Below, piece after piece: positions 6,277-13,129 of a DNA stretch of 49,844 bases. Under the pieces are notes generated by a model. That model was given only the letters and a program-made list of their open reading frames with translations, had not been told where the DNA came from and searched no databases. How positions within the stretch are numbered: position 1 is the stretch's first letter; each line of letters begins with the position of its first letter. Location: the NCBI GenBank assembly GCA_910577955.1, contig CAJTNC010000019.1:1-49844 (forward strand), written 5' to 3'. The translations under genes and the position numbers were made by a program. Source of the stretch: an uncultured Lachnospiraceae bacterium. Lineage in GTDB: Bacteria > Bacillota > Clostridia > Lachnospirales > Lachnospiraceae.

Positions 6277-7587
6277 ATGGCTTATAATGCAATTCATGAC
6301 AATATTTATAATTACTATCTAACCGCTTATGCGCCCAAAAACGCCGGCAAGTATGATGCCCATAAGCGCAGCGAGCTCCGCGGTATTTATAATTCCATCA
6401 TAAAATTAAATAAAGAATCCCCTCTGTATCTGCTTCACAACAGAAAGGAATCGGCGCAGTCCGCCATGGGATTAAAAGAAAGCGCAAGGGAACTCCACAT
6501 GGAGATCGCCTCTCTGGGCGGCAGTTTAGACAGCAGGGAACTGTTGGACCGCAAGGTTGCCTACTCCAGCGATGAGGATATGATCACTGCCAAGTTTGTG
6601 GGTGCTTCCTCCGACACGGATGCCGTACCTTCCCTCGATATGGAGGTACAGTCTCTGGCGCTGAGCCAGATAAATCTCGGTAACTTCCTGAAAAATGACG
6701 CTGTGATCGCCCTGCCGCCTGATACCTACTCTTTCGATATCGGCATCAACGATATGAACTACGAGTTTCAGTTCAGCATACGTCCCGGCGAGACAAACCG
6801 CAACATCCTTGACCGTCTCGGCCGTCTGATCGGCAACTCGCATATCGGACTGACTGCGGAAGTGATCGAGGGCGAGGATGATACCTCTTCTCTCCGCATC
6901 GAATCGGAAGCCACCGGATTAAAACCCGGAAAAAGTAAAATCTTCTCCGTCTCCGACGACAAGACGAGCAAAGCTTCCGGAATGGTCGCCTATCTGGGCG
7001 CGGATTATGTTTCCCGTGAACCTGCCAACGCGCAGTTTACCATAAACGGGGAATCCAGAGAGACTATGTCCAACAAATTCATACTGGACAAATATTATGA
7101 AATATCCCTCCACGGCATTACCTCCGAGGAACACTCCCCCGTCAGGATCGGACTGAAGACGGACTATGAGTCTCTTTCCGACAATGTGGCGCAGTTGGCC
7201 GGCAGTTTCAACAGTTTCTTGAGCGCCGTCGACCAGTTCAAGAGCTCCCACAGCTCTCCCGGAAGACTGAGAAGGGAAATGTCCGGCATCGCCTCTTTAT
7301 ATAAGGATAACCTCTCGGGGATCGGCCTGAACGTGCAGGAGGACGGTAGTATCGACGTAAACAGAGAAGTCCTCTCTAAAGCTGTCCAGTCCGACAGCGC
7401 AGATGATAAATTTCAGGTGATAAAAAACTTCACCCAGCAGATCTTCCACAAAACGGATCAGATTTCTTTAAATCCTATGGAATATCTGGACAAAACGGTT
7501 GTCGCCTACAAAAACCCGGGGCACAACTTCCCAAATCCCTATATTTCCAGCAATTACACGGGAATGCTGTTCAATTATTACTGTTAA
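6277..7587 (+). CDS. FliD-like flagellar protein, orphan
   Basis: 436 residues. The central part (about 110-330) resembles the outer D2/D3 domains of the filament cap FliD: a GTYSFDIGIN-like strand pair, a NRNILDRLGRLI helix, a DDTSSLRIESEATGLKPG strand and then AQFTINGESRETMSNKFIL and a FNSFLSAVDQF helix. It lacks the FliD N-terminal leg (no GLDT motif) and the C-terminal coiled coil, and ends instead in a short aromatic tail, GMLFNYYC. The start at 6277 has AAAGGAGGGG upstream; a longer frame exists without one. It stands alone, divergent from the ribosomal operon and away from the main flagellar block. It could be an accessory cap, a filament-associated protein or a secretion partner; the exact role is unknown. 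Confidence 0.62.
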   Translation: MAYNAIHDNIYNYYLTAYAPKNAGKYDAHKRSELRGIYNSIIKLNKESPLYLLHNRKESAQSAMGLKESARELHMEIASLGGSLDSRELLDRKVAYSSDEDMITAKFVGASSDTDAVPSLDMEVQSLALSQINLGNFLKNDAVIALPPDTYSFDIGINDMNYEFQFSIRPGETNRNILDRLGRLIGNSHIGLTAEVIEGEDDTSSLRIESEATGLKPGKSKIFSVSDDKTSKASGMVAYLGADYVSREPANAQFTINGESRETMSNKFILDKYYEISLHGITSEEHSPVRIGLKTDYESLSDNVAQLAGSFNSFLSAVDQFKSSHSSPGRLRREMSGIASLYKDNLSGIGLNVQEDGSIDVNREVLSKAVQSDSADDKFQVIKNFTQQIFHKTDQISLNPMEYLDKTVVAYKNPGHNFPNPYISSNYTGMLFNYYC

Positions 7588-7621
7588 AACAACCGCAGGC
7601 AGATGCTTACGGTTGTTTTTT
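7588..7621 (+). terminator. Terminator of the FliD-like gene, overlapping the end of glf
   Basis: ACAACCG and CGGTTGT form a 7-bp stem followed by seven Ts on the plus strand. The 3' arm and T-run contain the last codons and stop of glf on the opposite strand (TTA at 7607-7609), so the convergent genes share this sequence. Confidence 0.75.
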
Positions 7622-8710
7622 TACAATTTCCAACACTGCTGCGATAGTCTTGTCCATATCGTAGTAGCGATACTGCCCGAGCCTTCCTCCAAAAATCACA
7701 TTTTCCTCCCCTTTGGCCAACTCACGGTACTCCTCATATAGTTTTTCATTTTTTTCGTCGTTTACCGGATAATAGGGTTCATCCCCCTTCTTCCACTGCG
7801 CCGGATACTCTCTCGTGATCACAGTTCCCTTTTGGGTTCCGAAAACAAAATGCTTATGCTCTATGATCCGCGTGTAAGGGATCTCACGCTCCGTATAGTT
7901 CACCACCGCATTGCCCTGATAATTTTCCTCCTCCTGCAGCTCCTCTGTCTCAAACCGCAGAGAGCGATACTCTAACGAACCCAGTTTATAATCAAAATAT
8001 TCGTCAATCATCCCGGTATAAAACAGACTGCCATAGGTGATATCCCGCCTTGTCTGTCTGAATTCCTGCCATGAGATCCCCGTCTCCACATCGATTCCCT
8101 CTAACAGTTTTCTGACGATCTCCGTGTAGCCCCCTATGGGAATCCCCTGATAGCGGTCGTTAAAATAGTTGTTGTCGTAAGTAAAACGAAGGGGCAGCCT
8201 CTTTATCAGAAAGGCCGGAAGCTCCCTGCAGCTCCTGCCCCACTGTTTCTCCGTGTAGCCTTTTATCAGCTTCTCATAGATATCTTTTCCCACCAAGGAC
8301 AGCGCCTGTTCTTCCAGATTCTTCGGCTCCCCGCCGGAAAACGCCGCGCGCTCTTCCTCTATCTTCGCTTTTGCCTGCGTCGGGGTCTTCACGCCCCAAA
8401 GCTTGCTGAAAGTATTCATATTGAAAGGCAGATTATAGAGCTCGTCTTTATATACTGCCACAGGTGAGTTTACATAATGATTGAACTCTCCGAACTGACT
8501 TATATAATCCCATACCGCCTTATCCGAAGTATGGAAAATATGCGCACCATAACAATGCACGCAGACATTTAACCGCTCCTCGGTATAAACATTCCCCCCG
8601 ATGTGCGGCCGCTTGTCAATCACAAGACATTTTTTTCCCTTCTTTTTCATTTCATGGGCAAACACGCTGCCGGACAGCCCTGCTCCCACAATCAGATAGT
8701 CATAATACAT
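7607..8710 (-). CDS. glf: UDP-galactopyranose mutase
   Basis: 367 residues, full length for the bacterial enzyme. The flavoenzyme converts UDP-galactopyranose to UDP-galactofuranose, the donor for galactofuranose in surface glycans. The N-terminal dinucleotide-binding motif YLIVGAGLSGSVFA and DKRPHIGGNVYTE bind FAD. Other family motifs are HCYGAHIFHT, the GYTEKQWGR helix, RLPLRFTYDNNYFNDRYQGIP and, near the C-terminus, GRLGQYRYYDMDKTI. A weak AAGGAA ribosome binding site precedes the ATG. No glycosyltransferases are adjacent, so the target glycan is not evident; flagellin or envelope glycan use would be speculation. Confidence 0.97.
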   Translation of the reverse strand: MYYDYLIVGAGLSGSVFAHEMKKKGKKCLVIDKRPHIGGNVYTEERLNVCVHCYGAHIFHTSDKAVWDYISQFGEFNHYVNSPVAVYKDELYNLPFNMNTFSKLWGVKTPTQAKAKIEEERAAFSGGEPKNLEEQALSLVGKDIYEKLIKGYTEKQWGRSCRELPAFLIKRLPLRFTYDNNYFNDRYQGIPIGGYTEIVRKLLEGIDVETGISWQEFRQTRRDITYGSLFYTGMIDEYFDYKLGSLEYRSLRFETEELQEEENYQGNAVVNYTEREIPYTRIIEHKHFVFGTQKGTVITREYPAQWKKGDEPYYPVNDEKNEKLYEEYRELAKGEENVIFGGRLGQYRYYDMDKTIAAVLEIVKKQP

Positions 8711-8886
8711 TTTTTCGCAATTCCTTTCTTGTCCGCTTTTGGCACGCCTCGATCCTGCACGCCTTGATTCTGCACACCGCTTATAGAATTATACACAAAT
8801 TTTATGATAATTAACAAGTTATATCTTGCCACTTTCACAAAAATATAATAAAATAAATGTAACAAAAATTAGAAGGAGTTTTGCAT

Positions 8887-9228
8887 ATGAGCGAACTGGA
8901 TTTTTCAAAAGTGGGTTTAAAGATGAAACAGCTCCGCGTAGAGCAAGGCTACACGCAGGAAATGGTGGCAGAGGATCTGGATTGCACGGTCGCTTTTGTC
9001 AGCAATCTGGAAAACAACCGCGCCAAACTGAATCTTCGGGTTCTCCTCTATTATTCTAAACTCTGTAATGTGACGATTGATGAAATTCTTGAGCCCGGTT
9101 TTACAGACCGCACTCCACAAGAAACCAACAAAGCCATGAACACCGAACTTCTCCGTGTTTTCCAGAGTTACGGTCCTGAGGAACAGAAAAAAATCTTAAA
9201 AACTCTAAAATTGTGGAAGAGAGGCTGA
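8887..9228 (+). CDS. XRE-family transcriptional regulator
   Basis: 113 residues. The N-terminal helix-turn-helix (about 8-65) contains MKQLRVEQGYTQEMVAEDLDC and FVSNLENNRAKLNL; a short C-terminal part of unknown function follows. The ATG at 8887 has AGAAGGAG 8 nt upstream; the frame could also start at TTG 8881, which is less likely. It sits alone between glf and the flagellar block. A TATAAT at 8844-8849 could be its -10, but no convincing -35 is seen. The regulated genes are unknown. Confidence 0.85.
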   Translation: MSELDFSKVGLKMKQLRVEQGYTQEMVAEDLDCTVAFVSNLENNRAKLNLRVLLYYSKLCNVTIDEILEPGFTDRTPQETNKAMNTELLRVFQSYGPEEQKKILKTLKLWKRG

Positions 9229-9248
9229 CGAGCCTCTCTTCTTATTTT
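9217..9248. terminator. Bidirectional terminator between the XRE gene and the flagellar operon
   Basis: AAGAGAGGCT-GACG-AGCCTCTCTT is a perfect 10-bp stem with a 4-nt loop. On the plus strand it is followed by TCTTATTTTTTC. It overlaps the XRE stop and lies at the end of the convergent flagellar operon. Confidence 0.8.
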
Positions 9249-9715
9249 TTCTTATCCATAAACTGTGAATCCACATAATTCAGTTTTTTCATATTATTGT
9301 AATAGCTGCGCGCTGCCTTCCCGTTATCGCGCCTCAAACGAAGCGCTGCGCTTTCCCGCTTTGCAAAATTATCTACTTCCAGTTTTATCCGATTCTCCTC
9401 CGCTTGGACCAGCACGCTCTTTTCACTGATCTCTCCGATCATATCCTGCATTTTTCTGATCTGAACGGCATATTTTTCCTTATGGTTCATCATTTCCTCA
9501 CGAACCCGGCTATAAACCTGCTCAAAACCGTCATCCAGCGAATCAATGCTTTCCGCCAGCGCTACCTTCTCATTGATGTTCTTGTCAAAGGCTTCCATAT
9601 CAACGCTTTCACTCTTCAACATATCGGACTCTTCCCGTTGATACTCCATAATACTGTTTAAAATCTCCAGTTTCTTTTTCAAACTGTCCTGCAACATATC
9701 CAAATATGCATCCAT
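9242..9715 (-). CDS. Coiled-coil flagellar protein after fliS, FliT/FlgN-chaperone-like
   Basis: 157 residues, almost entirely charged helix: DMLQDSLKKKLEILNSIMEYQREESDML, then several Glu/Lys-rich heptad stretches ending in NYVDSQFMDKKK. Position directly after fliS and the all-helical character suggest a FliT-type export chaperone or a filament-operon accessory protein; sequence motifs alone do not prove this. Start: the open frame reaches back to 9835 inside fliS, but there is no ribosome binding site there and the helix pattern begins at ATG 9715. The preceding 74 bases hold a strong hairpin and several GGA triplets. Last gene of the SigD unit flaG-fliD-fliS. Confidence 0.6.
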   Translation of the reverse strand: MDAYLDMLQDSLKKKLEILNSIMEYQREESDMLKSESVDMEAFDKNINEKVALAESIDSLDDGFEQVYSRVREEMMNHKEKYAVQIRKMQDMIGEISEKSVLVQAEENRIKLEVDNFAKRESAALRLRRDNGKAARSYYNNMKKLNYVDSQFMDKKK

Positions 9716-9742
9716 CTGATCCGCTCTGTTCCTTTCCGTGCA

Positions 9743-9780
9743 CGGAAAATGGTCATACTCTTCCGCACGACCATTTTCCG
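9743..9780 (-). repeat. 12-bp perfect hairpin between fliS and the next gene
   Basis: CGGAAAATGGTC (9743-9754) and GACCATTTTCCG (9769-9780) are perfect reverse complements around a 14-nt loop. No T-run follows, so it is not a normal terminator. On the mRNA the loop carries GCGGAAGAG, and the segment just after carries GCACGGAAAGG. It may set the relative expression of the two genes or be an RNA-binding site. Confidence 0.7.
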
Positions 9781-9789
9781 CAATAAACT

Positions 9790-10176
9790 CTATGCCTGCT
9801 TTTTTGTTCTGTTTGCTTCCATCACCTGTTTCCATGTTTCCCGCATACTTCTGAGATGGGTGTTCACTTCCTCCAGTATTTCCGGATCTTTTTTTACATT
9901 TGCCTCCAACAGCCTCTGCAGCATATAAACATATACCCTGTCAAAATCTTTGGAAATCTCATACTTTGAATCCAATGTAGCCCGAAACTCATTGATGATC
10001 TTCTCCACTTTGACGATATTGTTATGAGCTTTCTCAATATCCTTTTTTTCGATCGCCATGATCGCGATATTGTTAAATTTGATTGCCCCGTCATAGAGCA
10101 TCAATGTAAGCTCGGCCGGCGAAGCCGTCAAGATCTTACTGTTATTGTACTGTGCGTACTGATTCATGGATCTCAC
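9790..10176 (-). CDS. fliS: Flagellar export chaperone FliS
   Basis: 128 residues. FliS binds the C-terminus of unexported flagellin and hands it to the export gate. Family motifs: NQYAQYNNSKILTASPAELTLMLYDGAIKFNNIA, then a four-helix bundle with INEFRATLDSKYEISKDFDRVYVYMLQRLLEAN. The GTG start at 10176 has GGAGGG spaced about 6 nt; an ATG three codons later (10167) is possible but sits farther from the ribosome binding site. Follows fliD by 48 bases. Confidence 0.96.
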   Translation of the reverse strand: MRSMNQYAQYNNSKILTASPAELTLMLYDGAIKFNNIAIMAIEKKDIEKAHNNIVKVEKIINEFRATLDSKYEISKDFDRVYVYMLQRLLEANVKKDPEILEEVNTHLRSMRETWKQVMEANRTKKQA

Positions 10177-10224
10177 TGTTTTCCCTCCGCTTGCACCTGT
10201 ATGGAATCCACCGTGCTCTGTTCT

Positions 10225-11772
10225 TTAACCGAACAGGCTGGAGATGGAACTCTGCTGAGAATTTATTTTGGATAACGCCACTTCCATCTGGGAGAATTTC
10301 TTATACCATCTGTCTATGTAATCGTTCAGCTTATCCTGCTCTGTCTTGACCTTGCTCTCGTAATCTTTCAGTTCCTTTTCCATCTGCTTGTCATTATATA
10401 CGGTGAAAGAACTGCTGTAGTCCGTGCGGGCCATCTTCTCGTCGAGGGCATTGTACAGGTTTGTGCTGAGCTGCTTGAAGAATTCCACCACGGTGTCGGG
10501 ATCGTTAGCGATCGCTTTGCGCAGCTTATCCTCATTATTCTTTACATTTGTATCATCCGAATCCCCGTTGATATGGTAAGCGTTCTTCTCATTGTCTTTC
10601 GACTTAAAATATCCTAACGTCTCAATTCCGAAGAAATTGAGATAGATATCTTTTCCGTCATTCACACCGTTCTTGTCAGCTATGCTGGTGCTCAGCATCG
10701 CGTTCTTCATAGCGGAAGCTACGCTTGACAAAGTGCCGTCACGTCTGAGCAGGGACTCCTTAATCTTCTTCTCCCACTCTTCCACTTCCGTTTCAGACAT
10801 CGCGTCTTTTTCTTCACTGCTCAAGGGTTTGTACTTGGACGCGCTCTCCGCATTATAGAGCTTATCCATCTCGTTGATCAACTCGTTGTACTTCTTAACG
10901 AAGTTCTTGATCATGTCGTAGATGCCGTCCGTATCCTGCTGGGTGGTCAGCGTAACCGTCTCGTCCCCCGTCTCCGCCAGAGCGGTGATCGTAAGGCCGT
11001 TTATCTCGAAAGTATTCCCGGAGGAGGTAAACTCCGCTCCGTTAAGCTCTATCAGGGCATCCTGTCCCTGAATCATAGTTGCCCCGTCTGTCCCCTTGGA
11101 ATAGCCGTCGCTGTTATAGTAGGACGAATAGTCCAGTCCCAGCTTTTTCAGAGCTTCTGCAGATGCATCGTCGCCGTCGACCGCCTTGATATCAAAATGC
11201 GCCTCCGCGCCGCTTTCTTTCGCACTGACAAAGAAACGTCCGGATCCCTCGTCAAATTTTGCATTTAATCCTGCTTCGCTGAATTTCTCCGCCACATCGG
11301 CCAACGTCTCGGAACCGTTTAAGGTAATCTCTTTCTCTTCCCCCCCGGCAGTCAGTTTCAACTTTACTTCGCCGTCTATCCCGAGATCGGAAAGCTTTGT
11401 CCCTTTTGTCGCCCGTTTACCGTCCGCCTTTAATTCTGCGCCAGTCAGATATGCGGTAGTCGCCAGCTTTTTGACCTTTAAAGACTGCACTCCGTTCGCC
11501 GCATCACCGCTTGTCACCACGCTGACCGCATTTGGATTGGAAACTTTGGTCGTCTTTTTGCCGTATGCGTAGTCAAAACGCATATCGCTGAGCACATCTG
11601 TATAGAAAGAATAAATCTTGGAGTTTAACTCCTTCCAAGCGTCTATTTTCCAGCTTAGCTGTGTCTGATCCTTTTTTATATTCTCCACCTTAATGGAACG
11701 GGCGCTGGCCAGTTCCGAGATGATGGATTCCGTATCCAGTCCGGAATTCATGCCTGTAATTCTAATCGTCAT
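10225..11772 (-). CDS. fliD: Flagellar filament cap protein FliD (hook-associated protein 2)
   Basis: 515 residues. The pentameric cap at the filament tip folds arriving flagellin. N-terminal leg: TIRITGMNSGLDTESIISELASA, followed by a helix that interacts with the hook-filament junction. Variable D2/D3 domains occupy about 90-290; the conserved YNELINEMDKLYNAES helix and a GTLSSVASAMKNAM segment follow. The C-terminal coiled coil ends SKINSQQSSISSLFG, as usual for FliD. This intact copy contrasts with the leg-less orphan at 6277-7587. Second gene of the flaG unit, 23 bases after flaG. Confidence 0.97.
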   Translation of the reverse strand: MTIRITGMNSGLDTESIISELASARSIKVENIKKDQTQLSWKIDAWKELNSKIYSFYTDVLSDMRFDYAYGKKTTKVSNPNAVSVVTSGDAANGVQSLKVKKLATTAYLTGAELKADGKRATKGTKLSDLGIDGEVKLKLTAGGEEKEITLNGSETLADVAEKFSEAGLNAKFDEGSGRFFVSAKESGAEAHFDIKAVDGDDASAEALKKLGLDYSSYYNSDGYSKGTDGATMIQGQDALIELNGAEFTSSGNTFEINGLTITALAETGDETVTLTTQQDTDGIYDMIKNFVKKYNELINEMDKLYNAESASKYKPLSSEEKDAMSETEVEEWEKKIKESLLRRDGTLSSVASAMKNAMLSTSIADKNGVNDGKDIYLNFFGIETLGYFKSKDNEKNAYHINGDSDDTNVKNNEDKLRKAIANDPDTVVEFFKQLSTNLYNALDEKMARTDYSSSFTVYNDKQMEKELKDYESKVKTEQDKLNDYIDRWYKKFSQMEVALSKINSQQSSISSLFG

Positions 11773-11795
11773 ATTTTACCTCCCGCTCTGCAAAG

Positions 11796-12257
11796 TTATC
11801 GTTTCTCGTCTACTAAAATACCTGCGAGCTCCCATACTTTGGCGATCATATCAAGTGTTTTCTCCGGCGGAAGTTCTTTGATCACTTCCTTTGTATCTTT
11901 GTCCACTATTTTGATCGTCACTCTGTTCGTCGCTTCATGAATACCGAAAATCGCCGAAGAGTGGCTCAAATTCTTATTGAGCTGTTCCACTGCCTTTTTG
12001 ATTTTATCATTCTGCTGCTTTGCAGTATCGGCATAATTAAAGCTGTTTTCTTCCCGTTTGCCGCCGCCCGTATTCTCGGAATTATTTTCCGGCGTATCTG
12101 TAGCTGCCGCCACCGATACTGTAGTGGGATCAATGTTATTTACCTGAGTCTCTGTCGGGTTCGCTTCCGTGCTGACCTGCTCTGTCCTCTGTACTGTTCT
12201 TGGCTGCAGGGGCTGCGCCTGCATTGTCATGATACTTCCTAATGGTTCTATTGCCAC
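11796..12257 (-). CDS. flaG: FlaG-family flagellar protein
   Basis: 153 residues with a GTG start (VAIEPLGSIM). The N-terminal half is a low-complexity Thr/Asn/Gln-rich linker. The conserved FlaG domain is at about 90-150: QQNDKIKKAVEQLNKNL, then FGIHEATNRVTIKIVDKDT and KEVIKELPPEKTLDMIAKVWELAG. FlaG proteins influence filament length; the mechanism is little known. The GTG is chosen because GGAGGTGA lies 5 nt upstream; upstream ATGs lack this. First gene of a SigD-driven unit with fliD, fliS and the coiled-coil gene. Its Shine-Dalgarno sits in a GGA-loop hairpin. Confidence 0.92.
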   Translation of the reverse strand: MAIEPLGSIMTMQAQPLQPRTVQRTEQVSTEANPTETQVNNIDPTTVSVAAATDTPENNSENTGGGKREENSFNYADTAKQQNDKIKKAVEQLNKNLSHSSAIFGIHEATNRVTIKIVDKDTKEVIKELPPEKTLDMIAKVWELAGILVDEKR

Positions 12258-12262
12258 TTTAA

Positions 12263-12276
12263 TCACCTCCATGTGA
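12263..12276 (-). promoter_or_regulatory. GGA-loop hairpin covering the flaG Shine-Dalgarno (candidate CsrA site)
   Basis: On the minus strand TCAC-ATGGAG-GTGA forms a 4-bp stem with a hexaloop, and the loop GGAG is the ribosome binding site itself. ACATGGAGGT compares well with the CsrA consensus ACARGGAUGU. The encoded csrA is the gene immediately upstream. Motif seen, binding inferred. Confidence 0.6.
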
Positions 12277-12301
12277 GACATTTTTAGACTTCTTAACCTG
12301 T

Positions 12302-12328
12302 ATATCGGACATTTGTCGAAAATCTTTA
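12302..12328 (-). promoter_or_regulatory. SigD (sigma-28) promoter of flaG-fliD-fliS
   Basis: TAAA (12325-12328), a 15-bp spacer and TCCGATAT (12302-12309) on the minus strand match the flagellar sigma-28 consensus TAAA-N15-GCCGATAA. It lies 45 bases upstream of the flaG start. Confidence 0.88.
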
Positions 12329-12370
12329 GTGCCGCCGGATAATTTCCGTCAAAAAAATTGCCGGAAGCAA

Positions 12371-12399
12371 CAAAAGAGCCGCCTTTCACAAAGCAGCTC
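12371..12399 (-). terminator. Terminator after csrA
   Basis: GAGCTGC and GCGGCTC (7 bp with one G-T pair), extended inside by CTTT/AAAG, are followed by TTTTG on the minus strand. It separates the flgM-csrA unit from the SigD promoter of flaG. Confidence 0.65.
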
Positions 12400-12420
12400 C
12401 TTCTACTTGACACAAATTTT

Positions 12421-12636
12421 TTAAAATAAATCTTTTAAAGCATCCAGATTCTCGGCGCTCATTGCTTCCTTGTTTGCCTCCTGAATCTGCATATACACTT
12501 CTTTCCTGTAGACAGGGACTTCTTTCGGCGCCGAAATGCCGATCTTCACCTGATCGCCCCTGATGTCAAGGATCGTGATCTCGATATTATTGTTGACCAC
12601 AAGGGCTTCATTTTTCTTTCTGGATAATGCCAGCAT
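12421..12636 (-). CDS. csrA: Translational repressor CsrA, canonical copy
   Basis: 71 residues. A small dimeric beta-protein that binds GGA-containing hairpins in mRNA leaders, notably flagellin mRNA in Bacillus. It has MLALSRKKNEAL with Leu4 and Arg6, IEITILDIRGDQVKIGISAPKEVPVYRKEVY with the RNA-contacting Arg44, and a C-terminal extension of about 16 residues like that used for FliW binding in Firmicutes. The ATG at 12636 is one base after the fliW stop (TAAGATG), so translation is coupled to its antagonist fliW. Last gene of the flgM unit. Confidence 0.96.
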   Translation of the reverse strand: MLALSRKKNEALVVNNNIEITILDIRGDQVKIGISAPKEVPVYRKEVYMQIQEANKEAMSAENLDALKDLF

Positions 12637-12637
12637 C

Positions 12638-13102
12638 TTATTCACCCGCCCTTTCCTTTTTCTTCTGCAGAATATCATACACCATAAACTTTACGGGAAA
12701 TTCCCCGCCTTCATTGTCCACGATGATCTGACACCCCTTCTTGTTTTCCGCATTGATCACAAGGGGAGCCTGCAGATTTACACTCATCTTTGTCAAATCG
12801 CTGGGCACCGTCACCGTCACAAGCACCAGTATTTCCTCCGGATCCAATTCCCCTAAAGGCTTGAGCAGTTCATCCTCCACCACCGGATTGTACGTCTCTT
12901 TCACGGCTAGCGGATCCATGACCGGCATTGCAAAAGCCGGCTCATCCAGAGACTGCAGCCACTTGATGCCTCCCGTCTTCTCCGAATCATAAAGCAGCGT
13001 AAACCGTTTCAGATCCGGAAACCCGATAATGCCTCCCTCAAACGTAATGATCTTGGCATCGTCAATTTCAATTTCACCAAATACTTTGGTCGTTATTACC
13101 AT
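12638..13102 (-). CDS. fliW: Flagellar assembly factor FliW
   Basis: 154 residues. FliW binds either flagellin or CsrA; when flagellin is secreted, free FliW titrates CsrA and lets flagellin translation proceed (known three-partner switch). Landmarks: TTKVFGEIEIDDAKIITFEGGIIGFPDLKRFTLL, QSLDEPAFAMPVMDP and the VPSDLTKMSVNLQAPLVIN strand block. Directly followed by csrA and preceded by flgL with a 27-base gap. Confidence 0.97.
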   Translation of the reverse strand: MVITTKVFGEIEIDDAKIITFEGGIIGFPDLKRFTLLYDSEKTGGIKWLQSLDEPAFAMPVMDPLAVKETYNPVVEDELLKPLGELDPEEILVLVTVTVPSDLTKMSVNLQAPLVINAENKKGCQIIVDNEGGEFPVKFMVYDILQKKKERAGE

Positions 13103-13129
13103 ACCCGTCTCCTCTTTACTTTCTGGTGT

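Noticed and set aside
7607..8710. Surface polysaccharide gene cluster around glf
   Set aside because: No glycosyltransferase, flippase or polymerase genes are next to it; the gene is isolated in this window.
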